Notes: generated by a model from the sequence alone, not told the origin. A stretch of 18,673 nucleotides of DNA from JBCBWG01 sp964579305 (GCA_964579305.1 CAZOGY010000076.1:1-18673); one strand, 5' to 3'; shown: positions 6,786 to 15,308, numbered from the stretch's first letter. Numbers and translations are program-made.

Positions 6786-7450
6786 TGGGCGGTCCAGGGC
6801 GAAACACGGCTTCAGGTATTGCTGCGGCAGGGGCCGATGGCGTGGGCTTGCTTGCGGGCTTGCCCGATCCCATTCACGATGCCCAGGCTGTTTTCCGTTT
6901 GCTCATGATGGCGCTCGCCGAGCCATGTCAGGTGCGTGGTTTGGAGGCGAAATTGCTGGTGGAGGCGCCGTCGCCGCTTGGACCCGTTGCTGCGGCTTGC
7001 GCGCTGACGTTGCTCGACTTTGAAACGCCAGTGTTCCTGGACGCGCCGCTGCGCGATGCACCAGACGTCGCCGCCTTCTTGAAGTTCCATACCGGCGCGC
7101 CGATCACCGATGATCCAACGCAGGCGCACTTTGCGATGATCTGCGATGTGGCGCGGGCGCCAGCGTTGGCGGGGTTTGCGCAAGGCACAGCCGAATACCC
7201 GGACCGCTCAACAACATTGTTCATCCAGGTCGATGATTGGGGGGACGGCGATGGCACCGATGGACGTCTATGGTTTGAAGGGCCGGGCCTTGCTGAGGCC
7301 AAGCCGTTGGCGGCTGCCGGCCAGATCCCGGATTTCGCAGAGCAATGGTTGCAAAATCGCGCTGGGTTTCCGCTTGGCGTGGATCTTGTGTTTGTGACGG
7401 CAACGGCACTTGCCGGCCTGCCGCGGTCTTCCAGACTGATGGGGGCGTGA
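6785..7450 (+). CDS. phnH: C-P lyase core subunit PhnH
   Basis: This 221-residue PhnH is a non-catalytic core subunit with a fold related to PLP-dependent transferases. Family marks are LPDPIHDAQAVFRLLMMALA at 26-45, LDFETPVFLD at 77-86, LWFEGPGL at 162-169 and NRAGFPLGVDLVFV at 191-204. The family usually has Pro-Gly after the first helix; here it reads EPCQV with Cys48. The ATG at 6785 overlaps the phnG TGA. A TTG one codon earlier (6782) is better spaced from GGGAGG at about 6767-6772 and is an alternative start. The overlap implies translational coupling with phnG. Confidence 0.94.
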   Translation: MGGPGRNTASGIAAAGADGVGLLAGLPDPIHDAQAVFRLLMMALAEPCQVRGLEAKLLVEAPSPLGPVAAACALTLLDFETPVFLDAPLRDAPDVAAFLKFHTGAPITDDPTQAHFAMICDVARAPALAGFAQGTAEYPDRSTTLFIQVDDWGDGDGTDGRLWFEGPGLAEAKPLAAAGQIPDFAEQWLQNRAGFPLGVDLVFVTATALAGLPRSSRLMGA

Positions 7451-7451
7451 C

Positions 7452-8672
7452 GTGTACGTTGCAGTGAAGGGCGGTGAAGCGGCAATCGCGGCCGCGCATA
7501 GACTGCTTGGCGAAGTGCGGCGCGGTGATCCCAGCGTGCGGGAACTTACGGCTGAGCAAATCGACCAGCAGTTGGCGTTGGCCGTCGACCGCGTCATGGC
7601 GGAAGGCTCGCTCTATGACCGGGAGCTGGCCGCCGTTGCCATCAAGCAGGCGCGCGGTGATCTGATTGAGGCAATATTTCTGGTGCGGGCGTTCCGCACC
7701 ACGTTGCCGCGGTTTGGGTTTACCGAACCGGCGGACACAAGCTGCATGCGCGTGCGCCGCCGCATCTCTGCCACCTACAAGGACTTGCCAGGCGGCCAGA
7801 TCCTGGGCCCAACGTTCGATTATACCCACCGTCTGATCGACCCCGACCTCGCTGGGCAGGCGCCAGAGCCGCAAAGTGACGAAACCTCTGCCAGGCAACA
7901 TCTCAGCACGGAGCCGTCCGCAGATGCGCCAGGCTCTGGCGTAGATGGCGCGGGCATGGACGCGGCACACTGTGGGAAAATCCCGCACGTCAGCACGCTG
8001 TTGGACCATGACGGCATGATTGAGCCGAACCCAGCGGCGAACGCTGACGGTGTGGTCGGCGATATCACGCGTGAGCCGCTGGCGTTTCCAGCAGACCGTG
8101 ACAGCCGATTACAGGCGCTTGCCCGCGGCGACGAAGGCTTTCTCTTGGCCATGGGCTATTCCACGCAGCGTGGGTTTGGGCGCACGCACCCGTTTGCCGG
8201 CGAAATCCGTTTTGGCGACGTCGATGTCGGTTTTGTGCCGGAAGAACTCGGTTTTGAAGTCCCGCTGGGTCGTGTCGCGCTGACCGAATGCGAAATGGTC
8301 AACCAGTTCATCGGCTCTGAGACGCAGCCGCCGCAATTCACGCGCGGTTACGGTCTCGTTTTTGGGCAGCTTGAGCGCAAGGCGATGTCGATGGCGCTCG
8401 TGGATCGCGCACTGAGGGCCGATGAGTTGGGCGAGGAGACGGGGGCGCCGGCCCAGGACCAGGAGTTCGTTCTCAGCCACGCTGATAACGTTCAATCGAC
8501 GGGCTTCGTCGAGCACCTGAAGCTGCCGCACTATGTCGATTTCCAGGCTGAACTTGGTCTCCTACGCACGCTACGCGCAGAACACGCCGCGCGCCGGGCC
8601 GCTGCAAACGGCGATGACACAGCAGGCGACATTGGCCCTGCCGCAGGCTCCGCCGAAGGGGAGGGTGCATGA
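7452..8672 (+). CDS. phnI: C-P lyase core subunit PhnI
   Basis: PhnI is the nucleosidase-like core subunit that, with PhnG, PhnH and PhnL, displaces adenine from ATP with the phosphonate to form ribose 1-phosphonate 5-triphosphate. The N-terminus MYVAVKGGEAAIAAAHRLL is diagnostic. Also strong are DRVMAEGSLYDRELAA, PGGQILGPTFDYTHRL at 113-128, MGYSTQRGFGRTHPFAGEIR at 234-253, TECEMVN, FTRGYGLVFG and LKLPHYVDFQAELGLL at 356-371. It begins with GTG at 7452, one base after the phnH stop. At 406 residues it is longer than typical PhnI (about 350-370). Residues about 131-178 form an Ala/Asp/Ser/Pro-rich linker, and residues about 377-406 are a low-complexity acidic tail. It overlaps the phnJ start by four bases (ATGA). 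Confidence 0.96.
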   Translation: MYVAVKGGEAAIAAAHRLLGEVRRGDPSVRELTAEQIDQQLALAVDRVMAEGSLYDRELAAVAIKQARGDLIEAIFLVRAFRTTLPRFGFTEPADTSCMRVRRRISATYKDLPGGQILGPTFDYTHRLIDPDLAGQAPEPQSDETSARQHLSTEPSADAPGSGVDGAGMDAAHCGKIPHVSTLLDHDGMIEPNPAANADGVVGDITREPLAFPADRDSRLQALARGDEGFLLAMGYSTQRGFGRTHPFAGEIRFGDVDVGFVPEELGFEVPLGRVALTECEMVNQFIGSETQPPQFTRGYGLVFGQLERKAMSMALVDRALRADELGEETGAPAQDQEFVLSHADNVQSTGFVEHLKLPHYVDFQAELGLLRTLRAEHAARRAAANGDDTAGDIGPAAGSAEGEGA

Positions 8673-9580
8673 TGGCCGATGCTTCGGGCGCGGCGCGGCA
8701 AGGTACAGCGACCGCGCAAGTCACCTACAACTTTGCGTTCCTCGATGAGCAGACGAAACGCATGGTGCGGCGGGCGATCCTGAAGGCAATCGCGATTCCG
8801 GGATATCAAGTCCCCTTTGCCAGCCGCGAGATGCCGATGCCGTATGGTTGGGGTACGGGCGGTGTCCAGGTCACCGCATCGATCATTGGTCGGGATGATA
8901 CGCTCAAAGTCATCGACCAGGGCTCCGATGACACAACGAATGCGGTCTCAATCCGGAAGTTTTTTGAAAAGACAGCCGGTGTCGCAACGACCACAGCCAC
9001 GTCGCGGGCCTCGATCATTCAGACCCGTCATCGCATTCCGGAGGCGCCGCTGAAGGCCGGGCAGATCCTTGTGTATCAAGTGCCGATCCCAGAGCCGCTG
9101 CGCTTTTTGGAGCCCCGCGAGACTGAGACGCGGCGGATGCACGCGTTGTCCGATTACGGGCTGATGCACGTCAAGCTGTATGAAGACATCGCGCGCCACG
9201 GGCATATCGCAACCACATACGCTTATCCTGTGATGGTCGACGGACGCTATGTGATGGACCCGTCTCCAACGCCGAAATTCGACAACCCGAAAATGCATCG
9301 GTCGGCGGCGCTGCAGTTGTTTGGCGCGGGACGGGAAAAGCGGATCTATGCGATCCCACCGCACACCAAGGTCGTGAGCCTGGACTTCGATGACCACCCG
9401 TTTGAGCGCAACACGTTTTCTGATCCGTGCGCGCTGTGTGGGGCTGAGGGCGTCTATCTCGATGAAATCGTGACCGACGATCGCGGTGGGCGGATGTTTG
9501 TTTGTTCCGATAGCGATCATTGCGAGGAACGGCGGGCCCAGGCCGGTGGTGGGCGCAGCAAAACGAGGGCAGGGGGATGA
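8669..9580 (+). CDS. phnJ: C-P lyase radical SAM subunit PhnJ
   Basis: This 303-residue PhnJ cleaves the C-P bond of 5-phosphoribosyl 1-phosphonate, releasing the alkane and the 1,2-cyclic phosphate by radical chemistry. The four-cysteine site is intact: Cys254 and Cys257 (CALC), Cys279 after 21 residues, and Cys285 after five more. This matches the CX2CX21C iron-sulfur pattern plus the cysteine that forms the thiyl radical. The glycine of AIPGYQVPF, Gly45, corresponds to the glycyl radical position in the E. coli enzyme as I recall it. REMPMPYGWGTGG, VIDQGSDDTTNAVSIRKFF and YAYPVMVDGRYVMDPSP are further signatures. ATG at 8669 overlaps the phnI stop and follows GGGGAGGG; a second ATG follows at 8672. 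The last 15 residues are a variable Gly/Arg tail. Confidence 0.97.
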   Translation: MMADASGAARQGTATAQVTYNFAFLDEQTKRMVRRAILKAIAIPGYQVPFASREMPMPYGWGTGGVQVTASIIGRDDTLKVIDQGSDDTTNAVSIRKFFEKTAGVATTTATSRASIIQTRHRIPEAPLKAGQILVYQVPIPEPLRFLEPRETETRRMHALSDYGLMHVKLYEDIARHGHIATTYAYPVMVDGRYVMDPSPTPKFDNPKMHRSAALQLFGAGREKRIYAIPPHTKVVSLDFDDHPFERNTFSDPCALCGAEGVYLDEIVTDDRGGRMFVCSDSDHCEERRAQAGGGRSKTRAGG

Positions 9581-10368
9581 TCGCGCCCACACCACATGAT
9601 GTGCCGCTGCTGACGGCGCAGGGCCTGACCAAGTTTTACGGCCGTTCGCTTGGCTGCGCCGACGTGGATTTGACGCTGTATCCGGGAGAGGTGCTTGCGA
9701 TCGTTGGCGAGTCTGGTTCGGGCAAGTCGACGCTTCTTTCCATGCTGTCAACGCAGATGCTGCCAACTTCCGGCCACGTGCATTATCGCATGCGCGATGG
9801 GTCTGTTCGCGATGTCTTCGAACTCAGCGAGGCGGAACGCCGGCTGCTATTGCGAACCGATTGGGGCTTCGTGCACCAGGATGCGCGCATGGGCCTGCGT
9901 ATGAACGTTTCGGCCGGCGGCAACGTTGGCGAACGGCTGATGGCGGTCGGCTGGCGGCACTACGGCAACATCCGCGGGACGGCTTCGGACTGGCTATCAC
10001 GGGTCGAAATCGCCAACGACCGCATCGATGACCGGCCGAATACGTTCTCCGGCGGTATGCGCCAGCGGCTGCAGATCGCCAAGAACCTCGTTACTGAACC
10101 TCGCCTCGTTTTCATGGATGAGCCGACGGGCGGTCTTGATGTGTCGGTTCAGGCCAGGCTGCTTGATCTTCTGCGCGGGCTCGTCACGGATCTGGGCCTC
10201 GCTGTCATCATCGTGACGCACGATCTGGCCGTCGCCCGGCTGTTGTCTCACCGGATCATGGTCATGCGTCATGGCCATGTCATTGAAACCGGATTGACAG
10301 ATCAGGTGCTGGACGACCCGCAAAGCGCCTATGCCCAGTTGCTCGTTTCGTCCGTTCTACAGGTCTGA
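9577..10368 (+). CDS. phnK: C-P lyase ABC-type ATPase PhnK
   Basis: This 263-residue ABC ATPase lacks membrane partners; in the characterised system PhnK docks on the PhnGHIJ core rather than energising transport. Motifs are Walker A GESGSGKST at 44-52, Q-loop Gln101 in VHQDARMGLRMNVSAGGN (a PhnK-type stretch), signature FSGGMRQ at 157-163, Walker B LVFMDEP at 177-183 and His215. The frame opens at 9520, but the ATG at 9577 overlaps the PhnJ stop (ATGA) and follows GGGGG, and the family N-terminus fits there. It resembles dipeptide-transporter ATPases in general, but gene order makes PhnK secure. Confidence 0.95.
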   Translation: MIAPTPHDVPLLTAQGLTKFYGRSLGCADVDLTLYPGEVLAIVGESGSGKSTLLSMLSTQMLPTSGHVHYRMRDGSVRDVFELSEAERRLLLRTDWGFVHQDARMGLRMNVSAGGNVGERLMAVGWRHYGNIRGTASDWLSRVEIANDRIDDRPNTFSGGMRQRLQIAKNLVTEPRLVFMDEPTGGLDVSVQARLLDLLRGLVTDLGLAVIIVTHDLAVARLLSHRIMVMRHGHVIETGLTDQVLDDPQSAYAQLLVSSVLQV

Positions 10369-10372
10369 CCCC

Positions 10373-11161
10373 ATGGCCCCCGATTCAACGCCTCTAACTA
10401 CGCCAGCCGCTCCGCTTGCCCTCTTCGATGTGGCGAAGTCCTTCACCATGCATCTGCAGGACGGCGCGGTGCTTCCAGTCGTGCGCAACGTGACGTTTGC
10501 GGTGGAGGCTGGGAGCTGTGCCGTGCTGGGCGGGCCGAGCGGCATTGGCAAGTCGTCGATCCTGAAAATGGTCTACGGCAATTATCGCGCGGATAGCGGT
10601 CGCATTCTGGTGCATGGACCCGACGGCACAACCGACATCGCAACGTCTGATCCGCGCACGATCCTGCGGCTGAGGCAAAGCACGATCGGGTACGTTTCGC
10701 AGTTCCTCTCCGTCATCCCGCGGATCAGCGCGCGCGAGATCGTGTCAGCCAGCGCCCGCGAAGGCGCGCAAGGCAGGGCTTTGTCACAAGCTGAGGCCGA
10801 CGATGTTGCATGCGGGCTGCTGCGGCGGCTCAACGTGCCGCGACACTTGTGGGATTTGCCGCCAGCCACGTTTTCGGGAGGCGAGCAGCAGCGCGTTAAC
10901 ATCGCGCGCGGGTTCGCCGCGCACCGTCCGATCCTGCTGCTGGACGAGCCAACGGCCTCACTCGATGCACGTAATCGCCAAGTCGTGGTTGCGCTGCTTG
11001 CCGAGCGCAAGGCGGCGGGCTGTGCGATCCTTGGCATTTTTCACGATCAGGATGTGCGTGACGCGGTTGCCGACACGGTTGTCGACGTCTTGCAGTTCGC
11101 GCCGGCGCAACAATCGCGGAGCGCGGATCTGCGCGCACGGTCGATCGGCGCTGTCGCCTAG
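10373..11161 (+). CDS. phnL: C-P lyase ABC-type ATPase PhnL
   Basis: PhnL is the second ABC ATPase of the C-P lyase machinery, required with PhnGHI for phosphonate activation and able to stack on PhnK in the complex. This 262-residue copy has Walker A GPSGIGKSS at 54-62, Gln110 in GYVSQFLSVIPRISA, signature FSGGEQQRVNIARGF at 167-181, Walker B LLLDEP at 188-193 and His224 in FHD. FHDQDVRDAVAD and the early KSFTMHLQDG, VLPVVRNV stretch are PhnL hallmarks. ATG at 10373 lies four bases after the phnK stop. The ribosome-binding site is weak (AGG), so coupling to phnK is likely. The frame extends to 10331 but would then run inside phnK. Confidence 0.95.
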   Translation: MAPDSTPLTTPAAPLALFDVAKSFTMHLQDGAVLPVVRNVTFAVEAGSCAVLGGPSGIGKSSILKMVYGNYRADSGRILVHGPDGTTDIATSDPRTILRLRQSTIGYVSQFLSVIPRISAREIVSASAREGAQGRALSQAEADDVACGLLRRLNVPRHLWDLPPATFSGGEQQRVNIARGFAAHRPILLLDEPTASLDARNRQVVVALLAERKAAGCAILGIFHDQDVRDAVADTVVDVLQFAPAQQSRSADLRARSIGAVA

Positions 11162-11174
11162 AGAGGATTAAAGG

Positions 11175-12326
11175 ATGAGCCAGGCCGCATTCACGTTGAG
11201 CGATGCGCAGCTTGTGTTGCGTGACCGGGTGATCCCGCACGGGTGGATCGCGGTCGAAAACGGCCACATTGCAGAACTCGGCGAAGGCGCCGCACCGGGC
11301 GTCAGCGTTTCGGTTGGCGGTGACACGATCGTGCCGGGCTTGATCGAGCTTCATACCGATCATCTGGAAAATCATATCGAGCCGCGCCCGAAAGTGCGCT
11401 GGGACCCGATGGCCGCGGTGATCGCTTACGATGTGCAGATTGCCGGCGCTGGCATTACCACGGTGTTTGATTGTCTGCGTGTTGGAACGGACGGTGACAG
11501 TCCGAAGACGGATCTCGGGCCGCTGATCAACGTGGCAGAATCCATGCGCAAGGCTGGCGAGCAAGGCGTACTGCGCGCCGAACATCACACCCATCTGCGA
11601 TGCGAAGTGTGCTCGCCGAATGTGATTGAATCGGCGGCCGCCATGCTTGAGCGGTTCGACGTGCGGATCATGTCGCTGATGGACCACACGCCGGGCCAGC
11701 GGCAATTCCGCGACAAAGAAAAGCTGCGCGACTACTACCGTGGCAAGCTTGGCTGGGGCGAGGAAGCCCTCGAAGCGTTTTTCCGCGATCGGCTGCGTCT
11801 GCACGAAGAAAATGCCATCCCGCATCGGCGGCAGCTTGTCGCCATGGCACATGACAACGGCGTGGTGTTGGCCAGTCACGACGACACGATCACGTCCCAT
11901 GTGGAGGAAAGCGTGGCTGACGGCGCGCGCATTGCGGAGTTCCCCACCACGCTTGAAGCCGCCAAGGCAAGCCACGCCGCCGGCGTCTCAGTGATGATGG
12001 GGGCGCCAAACATCATGCTGGGTGGTTCCCACTCTGGAAATGTCGCGGCTGAGGCGCTCGCGCGCGAAGGCGTGCTTGACATTCTTTCGTCAGACTATGT
12101 CCCAGCAAGCCTCCTGCAAGCTGCGTTTTCGCTGCCCAACCGGGTACCAGCGATTTCGCTGCCGGACGCTATCGCAACGGTTACGGCAACGCCGGCGGCG
12201 GCCATGGGGCTTGAGGACCGCGGTGCGCTCAAGCCCGGTTTGCGGGCCGACCTGGTGCGCGTTCATCCGATCGATGGTGTCGCGGTTGTGCGCGAGGTTT
12301 ATCGGGAGGGCGCCCGTGTCGTGTGA
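11175..12326 (+). CDS. phnM: Ribose 1-methylphosphonate 5-triphosphate diphosphatase PhnM
   Basis: PhnM is an amidohydrolase-superfamily enzyme that removes pyrophosphate from alpha-D-ribose 1-alkylphosphonate 5-triphosphate, making the PhnJ substrate. This 383-residue protein has the metal-site motif GLIELHTDHLENH with His60 and Asp62, RAEHHTHLRCE with His138 and His140, VLASHDDTITSHV with His235, and SSDYVP with Asp307. MMGAPNIMLGGSHSGN at 274-289 is a PhnM signature, and the C-terminal GALKPGLRADLVRV is the usual amidohydrolase beta-sandwich return. ATG at 11175 follows a GAGAGGA/AAGG purine run 13 bases after phnL. It overlaps phnN by 11 bases. Confidence 0.96.
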   Translation: MSQAAFTLSDAQLVLRDRVIPHGWIAVENGHIAELGEGAAPGVSVSVGGDTIVPGLIELHTDHLENHIEPRPKVRWDPMAAVIAYDVQIAGAGITTVFDCLRVGTDGDSPKTDLGPLINVAESMRKAGEQGVLRAEHHTHLRCEVCSPNVIESAAAMLERFDVRIMSLMDHTPGQRQFRDKEKLRDYYRGKLGWGEEALEAFFRDRLRLHEENAIPHRRQLVAMAHDNGVVLASHDDTITSHVEESVADGARIAEFPTTLEAAKASHAAGVSVMMGAPNIMLGGSHSGNVAAEALAREGVLDILSSDYVPASLLQAAFSLPNRVPAISLPDAIATVTATPAAAMGLEDRGALKPGLRADLVRVHPIDGVAVVREVYREGARVV

Positions 12327-12903
12327 GCCGATTGGCCCTGGAACAGTGGTGTTGATTGTCGGCCCGTCCGGTGCCGGCAAGGACGCGCTATTGTCGGGGG
12401 CGATGGCGCAATTGAAGGGCGATCCGCTGTTTGCGTTTCCAACGCGATTGGTCACACGCGATGCATCTGCGGCTGAAGACCACGAAACGATGACCCGCGC
12501 TGCGTTTGAGGCTGGTGTCGCTGAAGGGGCCTTCGCGTTGTGGTGGGAGGCGCATGGTCTTGGCTATGCGCTGCCCGCGTCGATTGACACGGCCGTGCTG
12601 GCGGGGCGCGTCGTCGTGATCAATGCGTCGCGCGGGATCTTGGGCGCGGCGCGGGCGCGCTATGCCAACATCAAGGTGTTGCTGATCACGGCGCCGGAAG
12701 AGCTTCGCAAGCAGCGGATCTTAGCGCGGGGCCGCGAAAGCGCCGAGGACGTGGCGAAACGGCTTGAGCGCTCGGTCGCCGGTTTTGATGCCGACATGGC
12801 CGACGTGATCATCGTCAATGATCGCACCTTGGCGGAAGGCATCCAGGCGCTGTCGCAGGCCTTTGGTCAGATCGCCCGCGGGCAGGCTGCCGAGGTGGTG
12901 TAG
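12316..12903 (+). CDS. phnN: Ribose 1,5-bisphosphate phosphokinase PhnN
   Basis: PhnN phosphorylates ribose 1,5-bisphosphate to phosphoribosyl pyrophosphate, the last step linking C-P lyase products to nucleotide metabolism. The 195-residue protein has a guanylate-kinase-like fold with P-loop GPSGAGKD at 16-23, TRLVTRDAS at 43-51, FALWWEAHGLGYALP at 73-87, VVVINASRG at 99-107 and LARGRES near 136-142. The start is GTG at 12316, inside phnM, after a well-spaced GGGAGGG. The open frame continues upstream only within phnM. It is the last clear operon gene; no obvious intrinsic terminator follows. Confidence 0.94.
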   Translation: MSCEPIGPGTVVLIVGPSGAGKDALLSGAMAQLKGDPLFAFPTRLVTRDASAAEDHETMTRAAFEAGVAEGAFALWWEAHGLGYALPASIDTAVLAGRVVVINASRGILGAARARYANIKVLLITAPEELRKQRILARGRESAEDVAKRLERSVAGFDADMADVIIVNDRTLAEGIQALSQAFGQIARGQAAEVV

Positions 12904-13214
12904 CGCGGTTCCGCCGCTTTGATCGGCCGGTCACGGGAAGCAGAGTACGGCAGCGTACAGACACCTTGCACATTTCCATTACGCTGACTGCCAAGGCGAT
13001 CCATCACCGCCGCCCATTTTTGATGTGGTCGCCCATGCTGGCAGCCGGTTGGTAGCACGACCCCGCGCCCGATCGGCTGCCAGTTCAGTTTGCTTGGCCG
13101 TTTGAGTTGTCATCAACAAGCCTGCGGCCCACGGTCCTTGGCGCTTCACCTGGCAGGCAAGCGCCAGCGCCAGCGTCCTGCAAACCCGAATTGCCGATGA
13201 CCTTGCGCGCCGGC
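12904..13214. other. Convergent intergenic region after phnN
   Basis: This 311-base gap lies between the 3' ends of phnN (plus) and the OmpA-like gene (minus). I see one small hairpin (GTACG at 12945-12949 with CGTAC at 12954-12958) and short GCGCCA duplications near 13160. There is no GC stem with a T-run on either strand and no credible gene. Confidence 0.5.
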
Positions 13215-14246
13215 TTACCGGTTTGTGAGTTTAAGCTCGATGCGGCGGTTCTTGCGCAAGACGTCGTCGCTATCGCCTTCTTCGAGTGGCCGGAACTCGC
13301 CGTAGCCTGCAGCCACAAGGCGCTCAGCAGGCACGCCGCGCGAGATCAGATAGCGGACGACGGAAATGGCGCGCGCGACAGACAATTCCCAGTTTGATGG
13401 AAATTGAGGTGAATTGATTGGCTGTTTGTCGGTGTGCCCGTCCACCTGGATGGCCCAATCGATTTCTTTGGGGATCGATTTGGAAACTTCCAGGATCACG
13501 CGGGCCAACTCGTCGATTGCGGCCAAGCCGTCGACCGACATCTCTGCTTGGCCCGAGGGAAACAGGACTTCAGATTGAAAAACAAAGCGGTCGCCGACAA
13601 CGCGAATGTCACGGCGATTCCTGAGGACATCGCGCAGGCGGCCGAAGAAGTCTGAACGATAGCGCTGCAGTTCCTGGACTTGGCGCGCCAGGGCCGCGTT
13701 CAGGCGTTGGCCAAGGTCCTTGATGCGCGATTGCGAGGCCTCGGCTTTGGCCTCCGATGCCTGCAAGGCTTCATTCAGTGCTGCGATCTGCCGGCGCAAC
13801 GACAAGAGCTGCTGGTTGAGAAGATCGACCTTGGCAAGCGCCTCTTTTGAGATGTCCTGCTGGCCCTGCAACTCCTTCTGCAGGCTTGCGACGCGGGCCT
13901 CTGCGGAGGCAACGCGATCGTCGCCGCTCGATGTCACGCCCAGCAGCCTCGCGTTTTCCGATCGCAGTGACGATAGCGATGCCTGCAGCGCGGCCAATTC
14001 GTCCTCGACAGAACGCGTCTTGCCCTTTTCAAGCGAGAGCAAGGTGGTCAGCTCGGTGATCTGGCGGGTCAGGCGGCGCAGCGCCGTATCCTTGCTGCCC
14101 GCCTCCTGGCTGACGAAGTATTGTGCGATCATGAAGATCGACAACAGGAACGTGAAGACCAGCAGCAGCGTGGACAACACGTCGACATAGCCCGGCCAGA
14201 ACTCGCCATAGTCAGAGCCGCGGCGGGAATTGCGCCCGCGTGCCAT
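13215..14246 (-). CDS. OmpA/MotB-like peptidoglycan-binding membrane protein
   Basis: This 343-residue protein has a short basic cytoplasmic N-terminus, then one membrane helix at about 20-45 that begins WPGYVDVLSTLL. Asp22 is placed like the proton-carrying aspartate of MotB. Residues about 55-212 are a long coiled coil rich in Leu, Gln and Lys. Residues about 220-343 are an OmpA peptidoglycan-binding domain with LFPSGQAEMS, VDGHTDKQPI, WELSVARAISVVRYL, AAGYGEFRPL and RKNRRIELKL. The upstream MotA/TolQ-like gene ends 42 bases away, so the two probably form one ion-driven envelope complex. The MotB plug and flagellar genes are absent, so it is not a confident flagellar stator. I recall this pair as conserved in Rhizobiales with unsettled function. 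Confidence 0.88.
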   Translation of the reverse strand: MARGRNSRRGSDYGEFWPGYVDVLSTLLLVFTFLLSIFMIAQYFVSQEAGSKDTALRRLTRQITELTTLLSLEKGKTRSVEDELAALQASLSSLRSENARLLGVTSSGDDRVASAEARVASLQKELQGQQDISKEALAKVDLLNQQLLSLRRQIAALNEALQASEAKAEASQSRIKDLGQRLNAALARQVQELQRYRSDFFGRLRDVLRNRRDIRVVGDRFVFQSEVLFPSGQAEMSVDGLAAIDELARVILEVSKSIPKEIDWAIQVDGHTDKQPINSPQFPSNWELSVARAISVVRYLISRGVPAERLVAAGYGEFRPLEEGDSDDVLRKNRRIELKLTNR

Positions 14247-14288
14247 CGCGTCTTGCTCCGTTCCGTCGTTGTGTCGTTGGCGACCGCG

Positions 14289-15308
14289 TCACGCGCGCCG
14301 CTGCGAATTGGCGATGACATCGCGCAAGGCGTTGACCACCTCCGTCTGCTGGGCCGACTGGTCGTCGACCCATTGGCGCACGATGTCCTGCTCGCGCCGC
14401 ATCTGAACCAGCAACTGGTGCACGTTGTCGGTCAGTTGCTGCATTGAGCCTGAGTCAGCGTCGCTGGTCTGAAGCCGATCCGCCAACTCCGAAAGTGACC
14501 GCTGCATCTCAAACAGAGCAGCGTAAAGCTGCCGGTTCAGTTGCTCGCCGCTTACATCGTTGGCAGGCGTCAGCTCCGTAATCCCTGACAGCCACTCCTC
14601 CAGTTCATTGTAGAACCGGTTGTGGGCCTGCGTCGCGTTAAGCTCCAGAAAGCCAAGAACAAGCGATCCCGACAGACCGAACAGCGACGAGGCAAAAGCG
14701 GTGCCCATGCCATTCAACGGTGCCGCCAGTCCGGTCTTGAGCTCTTCAAAAATAATGACGCTGTCGGCGGCCTTGGTGTCGAGGGCGGAGATCGTGCCGC
14801 CAACGGCCTGGATGGTGGACAACAGGCCCCAGAACGTGCCGAGCAGACCGAGAAAGACCAGCAAGCCAACCAGATAACGTCCGGTGTCACGGGCTTCATC
14901 GAGCCGGTTGCCGATCGAATCCATCAACGAGCGCATGGAGGTCGTCGACAGCGAAAGCGCGCCGGTTCGATCGCGCAACATGGTTGCCATCGGCGCCAGA
15001 AGCCGCGGCCTATGCTCGATCGCGAGCCCAGGATCGGCAATGCGGAACGCGTTGACCCATCGGATTTCCGGGTACAGGCGCATGACCTGCGCAAATGAAT
15101 ACACGATACCGAACAAGAGGACGGCGATGATCGTGCCGTTCAAGCCGGGATTGGCCTGGAACGCAGAAATGAACTGCGGTGCCAGGATCGCGGCGAGCAG
15201 GCCGACAGCGGCCAAGAACACCAGCATACGCATCAGGTAGACACCGGGCGTTGAAAGGCTCCGGTGGAGGCGCGTTGATGACGTTGGGGCCATGCGCGGT
15301 CTCGCCAT
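14289..15308 (-). CDS. MotA/TolQ/ExbB-family proton channel protein
   Basis: This 339-residue inner-membrane protein has helices near 24-44, 59-78, 144-166 and 201-223. The MotA/TolQ/ExbB core is clear: GLLVFLGLLGTFWGLLSTIQ at 148-167, then ELKTGLAAPLNGMGTAFASS at 189-208 and a helix to about 223. Residues about 250-339 form a soluble, probably helical or coiled-coil tail rich in Gln and Glu. Its partner is the OmpA/MotB-like gene just downstream, and together they would couple ion flow to a periplasmic peptidoglycan contact. ATG at 15308 is preceded by GACGGA; an ATG at 15293 is an alternative, and the open frame continues upstream to 15473 without family similarity. Confidence 0.85.
   Translation of the reverse strand: MARPRMAPTSSTRLHRSLSTPGVYLMRMLVFLAAVGLLAAILAPQFISAFQANPGLNGTIIAVLLFGIVYSFAQVMRLYPEIRWVNAFRIADPGLAIEHRPRLLAPMATMLRDRTGALSLSTTSMRSLMDSIGNRLDEARDTGRYLVGLLVFLGLLGTFWGLLSTIQAVGGTISALDTKAADSVIIFEELKTGLAAPLNGMGTAFASSLFGLSGSLVLGFLELNATQAHNRFYNELEEWLSGITELTPANDVSGEQLNRQLYAALFEMQRSLSELADRLQTSDADSGSMQQLTDNVHQLLVQMRREQDIVRQWVDDQSAQQTEVVNALRDVIANSQRRA

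Noticed and set aside
12945..12958. Hairpin GTACG/CGTAC as phnN terminator
   Set aside because: The stem is only five base pairs and is followed by CAGACACC rather than a T-run.
13215..15308. Possible Zorya-type defence pair (ZorA/ZorB)
   Set aside because: The MotA-like protein lacks the very long tail of ZorA, no ZorC, ZorD or ZorE-like gene is adjacent, and the neighbours are housekeeping genes.
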